A DNA stretch of 64,000 nt from Desulfobacteraceae bacterium UBA2245 (GTDB lineage Bacteria > Desulfobacterota > Desulfobacteria > Desulfobacterales > UBA2245): NCBI GenBank assembly GCA_002347265.1, contig DDYB01000011.1:86985-150984 (forward strand). Reading direction: 5' to 3'. The notes under the pieces were generated by a model. It did not search any database and was not told the DNA's origin. It worked only from the letters and a program-made list of their open reading frames with translations. Shown piece by piece: positions 34,959-43,395 of the stretch; position 1 is the first letter of the stretch, and each line of letters begins with the position of its first letter. Position numbers and translations under genes: made by a program.

Positions 34959-35567
34959 ATGGTCGTTCAAATCAACCATCAGAATCCTCAAATGAGACTG
35001 ATCCGAAAAGCAGTGGAAATCCTGCAACGCGGCGGGGTCATCGCTTACCCAACCGACACTTACTACGGAATCGGATGCGACATCATGAACAAGAAAGCCA
35101 TTGAGAGGATCTATCTGATCAAGCACAGGGACAAGAACAAGCCCTTCAGCTTCATCTGCTCCGGGCTCAAGAACATCAGCGATTATGCGAAAGTGTCCAA
35201 CTACGCCTACAAAACCATGAAGCGGCTTCTGCCGGGCCCATACACCTTCGTTCTGGAAGGATCCAAGCTGGTGCCCAAGATCATGCTGACCAAACGCAAA
35301 ACCGCGGGCATCCGCGTGCCCGATCATCCGATCTGCATGGCCCTTGTGGAAACCCTGGGATCTCCCATTCTCACGACCAGCGCGACTTTGCCTGACGGAG
35401 CCATATTAAGCGATCCCTATCTGATCGAAGACTGCTTCGGCAAACGGCTTGACCTGATCATCGACGGCGGAACCGTTCCCGGAGAGCCATCCAGCGTGAT
35501 TTCACTGATCAGCGATGAACCCGAGGTCATTCGGGAAGGTCTGGGAAAAATCGACTTCATGGAATAA
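34959..35567 (+). CDS. Sua5/YciO/YrdC-family protein (YciO-like)
   Basis: The 202-residue protein has the YrdC-type fold: GGVIAYPTDTYYGIGCDIMN, RIYLIKHRDKNKPFSFICSG, LLPGPYTFVLEGS, IRVPDHPICMALVE and LTTSATLP. Compared with TsaC it has SFIC instead of the usual short loop, as in YciO proteins. These retain nucleotide chemistry but are much weaker in t6A formation, with unclear physiological role. It is divergent from guaB. A true TsaC is at 15570. Confidence 0.88.
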   Translation: MVVQINHQNPQMRLIRKAVEILQRGGVIAYPTDTYYGIGCDIMNKKAIERIYLIKHRDKNKPFSFICSGLKNISDYAKVSNYAYKTMKRLLPGPYTFVLEGSKLVPKIMLTKRKTAGIRVPDHPICMALVETLGSPILTTSATLPDGAILSDPYLIEDCFGKRLDLIIDGGTVPGEPSSVISLISDEPEVIREGLGKIDFME

Positions 35568-35640
35568 AATACGCTGGATCAGACGTTTGAAACGAGAACC
35601 CGGCGCACGAAGCAAAATGTGCTGAAATTCAGAACGCAGA

Positions 35641-36534
35641 TCATTCTCCGGCGGGCTGATACCGGTACTCAGCCTTGATCTCCGGATGAAGCGCGCGGTT
35701 CAATACGCCCTCCACATCGGATGCTTCCAGCAATTCACCAATGGAGAATTTCTTCCTCGGATAAATTGATTGGGTTTTCCCCTTCACCCCGGCCAGATCG
35801 GCAGCCCACCGCACCGCATCTTCCAGGTTTCCCATCCGGTCGACCAGTTTGAAGCCCTCGGCGTCCTGTCCGGTGAAAATCCGGCCGTCAGCCAGGGCTG
35901 CCACGTCTGCAATCTTCATCTGCCGCCCTTTGGCCACATCATCGATAAACTGGGCATGAATCTTGTCGGCAAAATCCTGAAGTATCCGCCGTTCCGCGGC
36001 GGACATTTCCCGTACCGGAGAACCGATATCCTTGTAAGCGCCGCTTTTAATCACAACCGGGGTCAACCCGATCTTATCCAGCACCTTCTCAAAATTCGTA
36101 TACCCCAGAATAACGCCGATGCTGCCGGTCAGGGTGCCGGGACTGGCCACGATTTTCTCTGCGCCGGCCGCGACATAATATCCACCCGATGCCGCAACGG
36201 AACCCAGGGATGCAACCACGTGCTTGACGCCGACCGTTCTTCTGATCTCGCGGTATATTTCCTGGGAAGGCCCGACCGCACCGCCAGGCGAATCGATTCG
36301 AATCACGATGGCCCGAATGGCATCATCATCCCGAAAACGCTTGATGTCCTGAAGAATTTTCTTGGAATCGGCGATCACGCCGATCACCTCCACGATGCCG
36401 ATTTTCTCTCCAGCCTCAAATTTGTCCGGACCCGAGGCCGACTTGAACATCATGGCGATGAAGGCAAGGCCCGCAATACCGAGACCGAAGGAGCAAAGCA
36501 TGAAAAACAGATAAGGGTGCCGTCGGGAAAACAT
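35641..36534 (-). CDS. sppA: Signal peptide peptidase SppA
   Basis: The protein (297 residues from ATG 36534, preceded by GAGGG; an ATG at 36549 is also in frame) is the short-form SppA of the inner membrane. It degrades cleaved signal peptides. After one N-terminal transmembrane helix (LFFMLCSFGLGIAGLAFIAM) come IVIRIDSPGGAVGPSQEIY, the catalytic Ser region SLGSVAASGGYYVA, TLTGSIGVI and the Lys region KSGAYKDIGSP. A Ser-Lys dyad is expected. A GC-rich 18-bp palindrome directly upstream covers the place where a binding site for the longer start would lie. Confidence 0.92.
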   Translation of the reverse strand: MFSRRHPYLFFMLCSFGLGIAGLAFIAMMFKSASGPDKFEAGEKIGIVEVIGVIADSKKILQDIKRFRDDDAIRAIVIRIDSPGGAVGPSQEIYREIRRTVGVKHVVASLGSVAASGGYYVAAGAEKIVASPGTLTGSIGVILGYTNFEKVLDKIGLTPVVIKSGAYKDIGSPVREMSAAERRILQDFADKIHAQFIDDVAKGRQMKIADVAALADGRIFTGQDAEGFKLVDRMGNLEDAVRWAADLAGVKGKTQSIYPRKKFSIGELLEASDVEGVLNRALHPEIKAEYRYQPAGE

Positions 36535-36549
36535 AATGGCCCTCGTCAT

Positions 36550-36567
36550 GCCGTCCGATCGGACGGC
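36550..36567. promoter_or_regulatory. Perfect 18-bp palindrome upstream of sppA
   Basis: GCCGTCCGATCGGACGGC is fully self-complementary. It sits immediately before the longer sppA ATG (36549) and 5 bp from the edge of the 147-bp element. It could be an operator or a remnant at the insertion boundary of that element. Confidence 0.4.
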
Positions 36568-36571
36568 GATT

Positions 36572-36718
36572 TACAGGCTGTTGAAAAACTGCGCCTGAGG
36601 CCGCCATTCAGCGTTGCACGGTTCTCGCCACTGCTCACATATGCCTGAATATGCTGCGCTTGTCGTATCGCCGCGCGCCTTGCCTGACGTCCTGATTCTT
36701 GTTTTTCAACACCCTGTT
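36572..36718 (+). repeat. Dispersed 147-bp element, second full copy
   Basis: The inverted ends (CAGGCTGTTGAAAAAC at left; the complement of GTTTTTCAACACCCTG at right) and the interior match the copy at 12089-12235, with about eight mismatches. It is inserted between the start of sppA and the rpsA terminator. No target-site duplication is obvious by eye. Confidence 0.75.
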
Positions 36719-36745
36719 GGATTTAATGGACTCGGAAATAAGGTT

Positions 36746-36787
36746 AAATGCAGCACCGGGGCGACAAAGCGCCCCGGTGCTGCATTT
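36746..36787 (-). terminator. Terminator hairpin after rpsA
   Basis: An 18-bp perfect stem (AAATGCAGCACCGGGGCG with its complement) and 6-nt loop lie 34 bp beyond the rpsA stop. No long T-run follows in the minus direction, so it may act by structure or be Rho-assisted. Confidence 0.65.
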
Positions 36788-36820
36788 CAAGAATACTGGA
36801 CGGGTCTTGCCCGTACGAAC

Positions 36821-38629
36821 TTACTTTTCGTTCAGTTTTTCCTGAAGATTTTCTCGAAGAATCTCGCCAAAGCTGGACGTAGCCGGACCCATCTTGCTCA
36901 CATATTCGCTGAGCATCGACTGTTCGTCTTCCACTTCCAGACGTTTGATGGAAAGACCGATGCGACGTTCATCGCTGTTGATATTCATCACCCGGGCGGT
37001 GATCATATCCCCGACATTGAACTTGCCGACCGGCGTCTTGATCTTCTCCTTGCTGATCTCGGAAACATGAACCAAGCCTTCGATGCCTTCTTCCAGTTCC
37101 ACGAAGATGCCGAAATCGGTCAGATTCGTGATGGTTCCGGTAATCTCTTTTCCGACCTCGTACCGCTGGGCCACAGTGGTCCATGGATCCGGCTCAAGCT
37201 GCTTGATTCCCAGGGAAAACCGTTCGTTGTCCTTTTCGATATCCAGCACGATGGCGCGCACCACATCGCCTTTTTTGCAGACCTCCGAAGGATGTTTGAT
37301 GCGCTTGGTCCAGGAAATATCCGATATGTGAACCAAGCCGTCAATCCCCTCGTCAATGCCGATAAAAAGACCAAAATCAGTGATATTTTTAATCTTTCCC
37401 TCGATGGTAGTGCCAACCGGATATTTCTCGCTGATCACATCCCACGGATTGGGCGCGACCTGCTTCATGCCCAGAGAAATTCTTCGGTTCTCGGGCTTGA
37501 TATCCAGGACCACGGCAGCCACTTCATCGCCTACGGAAACCACTTTGGAAGGATGGCGCACCTTGCGGGTCCAGGACATTTCCGAAACATGGATCAGGCC
37601 CTCGATGCCTTCTTCGAGTTCCACAAAAGCGCCGTAATCCGTCAGGCTGACAACCCTTCCGGTGACCTTGGAACCAACCGGATACTTTTTCGACGCCGTC
37701 ACCCAGGGGTCTTCGGTCAACTGTTTCATGCCGAGAGAGACTCTCTCCTTCTCGACATCCATGCTCAGGATTTTCACCTTGATGGGATCACCCACGGAGA
37801 ACATCTCCGAAGGATGCTTGACGCGACCCCAGGAAATATCGGTAATATGCAACAGACCGTCCACGCCGCCAAGATCCACAAACACCCCGTATTCGGTGAT
37901 GTTTTTGACAATGCCTTCAACGACCTTGCCTTCGGTGATGGCGCTCAGGGTGGCGCTCCGCTGCGCCTCGCGTTCCTGTTCCAGAATGGCGCGCCGGGAC
38001 AATACGATATTGCTCCGTTTTCGATTGTATTTCAGAATCTTAAAAGCAAAGGTCTTTCCGACCATCTCGTCAAGATTGCGAATCGGACGGAGATCCGCCT
38101 GGGAACCGGGCAGGAATGCCAGAACGCCGATATCAACGGAAAAGCCTCCCTTTACGCGGTGAACAATAACGCCCTCTACAATTCCGTCCTCATCATAGGC
38201 ATTCTTGATTTCTTCCCAGACCTTGATTTTGGCCGCTTTTTCCTTGGAAAGGACAACGACTTCCTCCTCGTCGTCCCACCATTCGACCATGACCTCGACC
38301 ACGTCCCCGAGCTTCGCCGTCATTTCGCCGTTCTCATCCATGAATTCATGGATCCGGATCTGCCCCTCGGATTTATAACCGATATCCACCAGAACAAAAT
38401 CCTTATCAATGGAAATCACCCGGCCCGTGACCACCTCTCCTTCGGCAAACCGCTGGAAGCTTTCCTCGTACATGACCATCAGGTCTTCCATCTCATCGCC
38501 TGCGCCCTCTTTTATCAAAGCGTCGGAACCGGACTGAGAGCCTTGACTGTCTTGCTTCGGCTGCGCGGAAGCAAGATACTCGTCTGAATCTAATTTTTCG
38601 TTTGGATCGTTTGTTGCCATGTTGTTCAT
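36821..38629 (-). CDS. rpsA: 30S ribosomal protein S1
   Basis: The 602-residue protein has six S1 RNA-binding domains in tandem. Typical blocks are GRVISIDKDFVLVDIGYKSE, GSKVTGRVVSLTDYGAFVEL, VGTTIEGKIKNITDFGLFIG and GTITNLTDFGIFVELEEGIE. An acidic N-terminus precedes domain 1. S1 brings mRNA to the 30S subunit. It follows cmk by 95 bp, the widespread cmk-rpsA order, and is closed by a hairpin. Spacing to sppA is filled by a mobile-like element. Confidence 0.96.
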   Translation of the reverse strand: MNNMATNDPNEKLDSDEYLASAQPKQDSQGSQSGSDALIKEGAGDEMEDLMVMYEESFQRFAEGEVVTGRVISIDKDFVLVDIGYKSEGQIRIHEFMDENGEMTAKLGDVVEVMVEWWDDEEEVVVLSKEKAAKIKVWEEIKNAYDEDGIVEGVIVHRVKGGFSVDIGVLAFLPGSQADLRPIRNLDEMVGKTFAFKILKYNRKRSNIVLSRRAILEQEREAQRSATLSAITEGKVVEGIVKNITEYGVFVDLGGVDGLLHITDISWGRVKHPSEMFSVGDPIKVKILSMDVEKERVSLGMKQLTEDPWVTASKKYPVGSKVTGRVVSLTDYGAFVELEEGIEGLIHVSEMSWTRKVRHPSKVVSVGDEVAAVVLDIKPENRRISLGMKQVAPNPWDVISEKYPVGTTIEGKIKNITDFGLFIGIDEGIDGLVHISDISWTKRIKHPSEVCKKGDVVRAIVLDIEKDNERFSLGIKQLEPDPWTTVAQRYEVGKEITGTITNLTDFGIFVELEEGIEGLVHVSEISKEKIKTPVGKFNVGDMITARVMNINSDERRIGLSIKRLEVEDEQSMLSEYVSKMGPATSSFGEILRENLQEKLNEK

Positions 38630-38724
38630 TAAAAAATGTCCCCCTTAGCCTATATTATGTTGCAACTCCAATGGCTGCATAATCAATTAGCTTTATCAGA
38701 CGAATTTGCAAAACTCAACTACTA

Positions 38725-39435
38725 TTATTGATTTACGGGCTGTTTATCGGCCCGTATGACACCGGCATCCTTCCGGCCGATGATTTCAAGCATTTTATCC
38801 ACCGCGTCCTCGGGGGAAAGATCCGTCGAATCGATGATGATGGCGTCCGAAGCCGGTTTGAGCGGAGCAATCGCACGACTGCTGTCCTGTTGATCCCGCT
38901 GGCGAATATCTTTTTCCACCGCTTCAAGAGATCTCGATTCGGTTTGGGCGAATTCCCTTTGCCGGCGAAGCGCACGGGTTCTGACCGATGCATCCAGATA
39001 AAACTTGAGGTCCGCTTCCGGAAACACAACGGTGCCCATGTCCCGGCCTTCAAAAATACCGCCGTAGCGCAATCCCAGCTCACGCTGCAAAGTCAGCAGA
39101 TAAGCCCGGACCACCGGCCGGGCTGAAACCGCCGAGGCCTGCATGGTCACATCGGCGGTTCTGATCCGATCACTGACATCCACTCCGCCGGACAGAATGC
39201 GCATCTTCAGCCCGTCGCGGACCAGCTCCAGCCGCAGACCGCGGCACAGGATTTCCAGAGCCGGATCATCCTCGGCGGAAATCCCTTTCTTCAGGCTCTC
39301 ATATGCCACGGCCCGATACAGGGCGCCGGTGTCGAAATACCGGCATTCGAGCCGATCGGCCAGCATGCGGCTGACCGTGGATTTTCCGGCGCCGGCCGGC
39401 CCGTCGATCGTGATCAGTAAGTTTTTTTCAGCCAT
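38725..39435 (-). CDS. cmk: Cytidylate kinase
   Basis: The 236-residue enzyme phosphorylates CMP and dCMP. It has a P-loop (IDGPAGAGKSTVSRMLAD), CRYFDTGALYRAVAYE, GIFEGRDMGTVVFPEADLKF and RQRDQQDSSRAIAPL. AGGTGG precedes ATG 39435. It lies between hisC and rpsA in the same direction, as in many proteobacteria. Confidence 0.95.
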   Translation of the reverse strand: MAEKNLLITIDGPAGAGKSTVSRMLADRLECRYFDTGALYRAVAYESLKKGISAEDDPALEILCRGLRLELVRDGLKMRILSGGVDVSDRIRTADVTMQASAVSARPVVRAYLLTLQRELGLRYGGIFEGRDMGTVVFPEADLKFYLDASVRTRALRRQREFAQTESRSLEAVEKDIRQRDQQDSSRAIAPLKPASDAIIIDSTDLSPEDAVDKMLEIIGRKDAGVIRADKQPVNQ

Positions 39436-39504
39436 GGCATTCCACCTGAGGACATCAAAAATGAACAGGTCCGTGCCGGTCCGGTTCGCTGAACTGGCGA
39501 CCGT

Positions 39505-40599
39505 TCAGGACCTCTTCCCAAGCACCCGGTCCAGGGCATCGATAAATCGCCTGTTTTCCTCATCCAGCCCGACGTTGACGCGAATGCAGTCGGCATACCC
39601 GTAAGAACGCATCGAGCGGACGATAACCCCTTCCCTCAGAAGCGCATGAAAAACCACTTCGGCATCCTGAACGCGAATCAGAAAAAAGTTGGCCTCTGTC
39701 GGATGGTACTCGATGCCGCGCCGGTCCAGCGCGTCATACAGATACGTCAGACCTGTATGGATCTGGGCCAGCGTCTTTTTCAGAAACGAATCATCGTCCA
39801 GAGCCGCGGTCGCCCCGGCCTGAGCCAGACTGCCGGCGTTAAAAGGCGCCCGGATGCGGTGAATCACCTGCGTCAGGGCGGAGGGCATCAGACCGTATCC
39901 GATGCGAAGACCGGCCAGTCCGTAAACCTTGGAAAAGGTGCGAAGCACCGCCACCGGCCGCTCATTATCGACCCAGCCGACCCCCTGAAGGCAATCCGGA
40001 TTCCGGACAAATTCGATATAAGCCTCATCGATAACCACCCATACATGGGATGGAATCCGGGACATGAACCCCTCAAACTCCCGCTTCGTTATTACCGTTC
40101 CGGTCGGGTTGTTGGGGTTGCATATGAAGATCATGCGGGTTCTGTCGGTTACGCTGTCCAGCATTCTCTCCAGGTCCATCTTCATCGATTTGAGGGGAAC
40201 CGGAACCGGCCTCCCTCCCACGCTGCGGACGGCGATTTCGTACACCAGAAAGGATGGATACGGCAGGATCGCTTCATCGCCATGGTTGAGCAGGACCCGG
40301 GCCAGCAAGCCGATAATCTCGTCGGACCCGTTTCCCGGCACCACATTCTCGGGAGACAGGTCAAATTTTTCGGCGATCTTGCGTACCAGTCCATGGGCGC
40401 TTCCGTCCGGGTACCGGTGAAGTTTTCCCACCGCTTCGGCGATGGCCTGAACGGCCTTTGGCGAAGGCCCCAGCGGGTTTTCGTTGGAGGCCAGCTTGAT
40501 GGAATCGGCGATTCCGTATTCCCGCTCCAGCTCCTCGATGGGTTTGCCCGGCACATAGGGCTTGATCGATAAGATAAACTCCGGAACAGATACTTTCAT
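39505..40599 (-). CDS. hisC: Histidinol-phosphate aminotransferase
   Basis: The 364-residue fold-type I PLP enzyme runs from ATG 40599 (MKVSVPEFILSIKPYVPGKP). It has IKLASNENPLGPSPKAVQAI, a binding glycine region (VVPGNGSDEIIGLLARVLL), CNPNNPTGTVIT, DEAYIEF and the PLP-lysine motif RTFSKVYGLAGLRIGYG. It normally converts imidazole-acetol phosphate to histidinol phosphate; aromatic aminotransferase activity is possible. It is placed between the oxidoreductase genes and cmk rather than in a his operon. Confidence 0.93.
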   Translation of the reverse strand: MKVSVPEFILSIKPYVPGKPIEELEREYGIADSIKLASNENPLGPSPKAVQAIAEAVGKLHRYPDGSAHGLVRKIAEKFDLSPENVVPGNGSDEIIGLLARVLLNHGDEAILPYPSFLVYEIAVRSVGGRPVPVPLKSMKMDLERMLDSVTDRTRMIFICNPNNPTGTVITKREFEGFMSRIPSHVWVVIDEAYIEFVRNPDCLQGVGWVDNERPVAVLRTFSKVYGLAGLRIGYGLMPSALTQVIHRIRAPFNAGSLAQAGATAALDDDSFLKKTLAQIHTGLTYLYDALDRRGIEYHPTEANFFLIRVQDAEVVFHALLREGVIVRSMRSYGYADCIRVNVGLDEENRRFIDALDRVLGKRS

Positions 40600-40630
40600 G
40601 AAATATCCTTTTACCGGCCGACCCATGCGG

Positions 40631-41173
40631 TTACCGGTCTTTCAAAGCCGCCGAAATTCCGGCCTCAACCGCCGCGAGATTGATCGACCGCAGATCCGGC
40701 TTCTTGGCGAACTCGACATCAACCGTATTTTTAAAGGTCTCCAGTCCGACAATCCGGCTTCGGGCCACAAATGCCGAAAGCGCGACGATATTGGCCGCCC
40801 GCACATTGCCCAGTTCCTTTGCAATATCGGTGACAGGAACGCGAAGCTCATCGACATCCGAACGATTGGAGCCGATATCGATGATGGAGCTGTTGATCAC
40901 AATTACGCCGCCGGGCTTGATCGTCGGGGCGAACTTGACCAGTGAGGGGCGGTTCATGGCCACCAGATGCGAGGGCGTTCGGACGATCGGAGACCCGATA
41001 GGCTGATCGCTGATCGCCACCAGGCAGTAGGCCGTCCCGCCGCGCATCTCCGGCCCGTAGGACGGAATCCAGGCCACCTCCAGCCCTTCGGCCATGGCCG
41101 CCTCGGCGAGGATCTTTCCGCTGAGTAAAATTCCCTGACCGCCAAATCCGGCAAACATCACTTCTCGCTGCAT
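40631..41173 (-). CDS. korC: 2-oxoacid:ferredoxin oxidoreductase gamma subunit
   Basis: The 180-residue gamma subunit (MQREVMFAGFGGQGILLSGK) of a 2-oxoacid:acceptor oxidoreductase. Typical segments are AWIPSYGPEMRGGTAYCLV, RPSLVKFAPTIKPGGVIVIN and NIVALSAFVAR. Start ATG 41173 follows GGAGGA. It follows the TPP-binding beta subunit by 15 bp and is the last of four subunit genes. The substrate (2-oxoglutarate or a branched-chain oxoacid) is not resolved by sequence alone. Confidence 0.92.
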   Translation of the reverse strand: MQREVMFAGFGGQGILLSGKILAEAAMAEGLEVAWIPSYGPEMRGGTAYCLVAISDQPIGSPIVRTPSHLVAMNRPSLVKFAPTIKPGGVIVINSSIIDIGSNRSDVDELRVPVTDIAKELGNVRAANIVALSAFVARSRIVGLETFKNTVDVEFAKKPDLRSINLAAVEAGISAALKDR

Positions 41174-41188
41174 GGAATCCTCCTCCAC

Positions 41189-41926
41189 TCACTCGGGGGT
41201 TTTAAAATCGCCCAATCGGTAATAGGGAAGCATGGTTTTCTCGGCCCAGTCCACCGCTTCGACCGGCGTCATTCCCCAGTTTGTCGGACAGGTGCTGACC
41301 ACTTCCACCAGGCTGAAGCATTTGCCTTCCACCTGATAGGCAAAGGCCCTTTTGATCGCCTCTTTTGCCTTGAGAATATACTTGGGACGTATCACCGTCT
41401 GGCGCGTAATATATCCGGGCGTTACCAGGGATGACAGCAGTTCGGCAATCCGGATCGGCATGCCCACCTCATCGACGTTTCGTCCCATGGGACTCGTTGT
41501 GGTTTTTTGGCCGGGCATGGTAGTGGGGGCCATCTGGCCGCCGGTCATGCCGTAAATCGCATTGTTCACAAAAATGGTGGTGAATTTCTCCCCGCGGTTG
41601 GCGGCATGAACGATCTCCCCCATTCCGATGCTGGCCAGATCTCCATCTCCCTGATAGGTAAAAACGATCAGATCCGGCCGCACGCGCTTGATGCCCGTAG
41701 CCATGGCGGGCGCCCGCCCGTGAGCGGCTTCCTGAAAATCACAAGCAATATAATCGTACACCATCACCGCACATCCGACCGGAGCAATCCCCACGGTGCG
41801 CTTCCGGATTCCCAGCTCATCGATGGCTTCCGCCACCAGCCGATGAATTACGCCGTGAGTGCATCCCGGGCAATAATGCATATATCGATCCGTAAGGGAT
41901 TCAGGTTTTTGAAATGTCTTCGCCAT
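41189..41926 (-). CDS. korB: 2-oxoacid:ferredoxin oxidoreductase beta (TPP-binding) subunit
   Basis: The 245-residue beta subunit has HYCPGCTHGVIHRLV (a Cys pair near the iron-sulfur site), VGCAVMVYDYIACDFQEAAH, and the TPP motif GDGDLASIGMGEIVHAANRG followed by NNAIYGMTGGQMAPTT. It decarboxylates a 2-oxoacid with CoA and passes electrons to ferredoxin. ATG 41926 is used; an in-frame extension reaches upstream into the 119-bp gap after the alpha subunit, without homology. Confidence 0.92.
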   Translation of the reverse strand: MAKTFQKPESLTDRYMHYCPGCTHGVIHRLVAEAIDELGIRKRTVGIAPVGCAVMVYDYIACDFQEAAHGRAPAMATGIKRVRPDLIVFTYQGDGDLASIGMGEIVHAANRGEKFTTIFVNNAIYGMTGGQMAPTTMPGQKTTTSPMGRNVDEVGMPIRIAELLSSLVTPGYITRQTVIRPKYILKAKEAIKRAFAYQVEGKCFSLVEVVSTCPTNWGMTPVEAVDWAEKTMLPYYRLGDFKTPE

Positions 41927-42045
41927 AATGTCGGCTCCTTGTTTCAGCCGGTCTCTTGCAGGTTTCTGATTCAGATTCCGTGACCTGTCGTCTCGAGACC
42001 GAATTTCGGCAAGCGCAAAACGGGTAAATCCCGCTTCGGCCCGCT

Positions 42046-43113
42046 TCATAAAAAGGATTTCACCAGATCCATAATATCCTCAGGGGAGGGAATATCCCCG
42101 CCGGCATTTCCATGCCAGTGAACCGGACGTTCGCCTAAAACCGCCCGCTGAACATCCTCAAGCATCTGGCCCATGTTCAGTTCGATGCTCAGCACCACCT
42201 TGCAGCTCGGCCGGATCGCCGCCTCATGGATCGCCTTTTCCGGAAAAGGGAAAAGGGTCTGGGGACGGATCATTCCCACCTCGATCCCCTGCCGCTTCAG
42301 GGCATCGATGGCTGTCCGGCACACCCGGCTCATGGTGCCGAAACTGACGATCAGCGCCTGATAATCCGTGTCGGCGTTATAGGCTTCGTACCGCAGGTCT
42401 TCGCGCATCATGCGTTCGTATTTGGCCTTGAGCTTCAGGTTGTGGTCGTTAAGGGCCCTGGGATCCAGAAACAGAGATTTGACCAGATTCGGCGTATCGC
42501 TGTTTCTCGTTGCCATTCCGTTGCTGGCCCAGTCGTCTTTATTGGTGGGTTCGGAACGCAGATTCTCGGGAAACTCCACGGGCTCCATCATCTGGCCGAT
42601 CAGCCCGTCCCCGAGAATCAGCACCGGATTGCGATATTTCTCGGCCAGTGGAAAGGCCATCATCATCATTTCCACGGCCTCCTGAACGCCGTCCGGCGCC
42701 ATGACCAGCAGATGGTAATCGCCGTGCCCGCCGCCCTTGACCGCCTGAAAATAATCGGCTTGAGACGGCAGGATGCCGCCCAGTCCGGGTCCGCCGCGCA
42801 CGATGTTGACGAATACCGCGGGGCACTCGGCGCCGGTGATATAACTGACCGCCTCGCTCATCAGACTGAACCCGGGACTGGATGTCGAGGTGAACACCCG
42901 CTGTCCGCACCCGGATGCGCCGAAAATCATATAACCGACGGCCACCTCGCTTTCTCCCTGCAGAAATACGCCGCCAACCTCCGGAAGGCGCCGGGACAGA
43001 TATTCGGCAATCTCGGACTGAGGCGTAATCGGATAGGCAAAATAATTCAGACATCCGGCCCGCACGGCCGCCTCTGCAATCGCCTCGTTTCCTTTCATTA
43101 AAACCTTGCCCAT
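42046..43113 (-). CDS. korA: 2-oxoacid:ferredoxin oxidoreductase alpha subunit (KorA/VorB type)
   Basis: The 355-residue alpha subunit begins MGKVLMKGNEAIAEAAVRAG and contains NYFAYPITPQSEIAEYLS, EVGGVFLQGESEVAVGYMIF, TSTSSPGFSLMSEAVSYITG and NIVRGGPGLGGILPSQADY. Sequences of this shape are commonly named VorB, so a branched-chain 2-oxoacid is as likely as 2-oxoglutarate. GGAGGTGA precedes ATG 43113. It follows the ferredoxin subunit by only 2 bp. Confidence 0.93.
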   Translation of the reverse strand: MGKVLMKGNEAIAEAAVRAGCLNYFAYPITPQSEIAEYLSRRLPEVGGVFLQGESEVAVGYMIFGASGCGQRVFTSTSSPGFSLMSEAVSYITGAECPAVFVNIVRGGPGLGGILPSQADYFQAVKGGGHGDYHLLVMAPDGVQEAVEMMMMAFPLAEKYRNPVLILGDGLIGQMMEPVEFPENLRSEPTNKDDWASNGMATRNSDTPNLVKSLFLDPRALNDHNLKLKAKYERMMREDLRYEAYNADTDYQALIVSFGTMSRVCRTAIDALKRQGIEVGMIRPQTLFPFPEKAIHEAAIRPSCKVVLSIELNMGQMLEDVQRAVLGERPVHWHGNAGGDIPSPEDIMDLVKSFL

Positions 43114-43115
43114 GT

Positions 43116-43355
43116 TTAACTCACCTCCGTCTGATCTTTGGTGCTTTGGATTTCCGTGATACTGATCGCGACATCGGGGCACATGATGCAACAGAGCCCG
43201 CAGTAGTTGCAATCTTCTGGCCTGGCGCGATATACGGGATAATATCCGACGGAATTAACCGTATCAGAAAGCTGCAAGACTTTCTTGGGGCATACGGTCA
43301 GACAAAGACCGCATCCTTTGCATCTTTCCGCGTCGATGGAAAATTGATAAGACAT
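43116..43355 (-). CDS. korD: 2x[4Fe-4S] ferredoxin-type delta subunit
   Basis: The 79-residue protein has two 4Fe-4S motifs, CKGCGLCLTVCP and CNYCGLCCIMCP. It is the electron-accepting delta subunit of the oxidoreductase in the following genes. GGAGATGGC precedes ATG 43355, a usual RBS and spacer. It is the first of the four subunit genes, downstream of a P-loop ATPase gene by 40 bp. Confidence 0.93.
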   Translation of the reverse strand: MSYQFSIDAERCKGCGLCLTVCPKKVLQLSDTVNSVGYYPVYRARPEDCNYCGLCCIMCPDVAISITEIQSTKDQTEVS

Positions 43356-43395
43356 GCCATCTCCTCTCTCTCCGGTTTGGAAAAACCGCTTTTCA

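Noticed and set aside
36614..38587. 657-codon open frame on the plus strand
   Set aside because: It is antisense to rpsA and starts inside the repeat element; a shadow of the six S1 domains.
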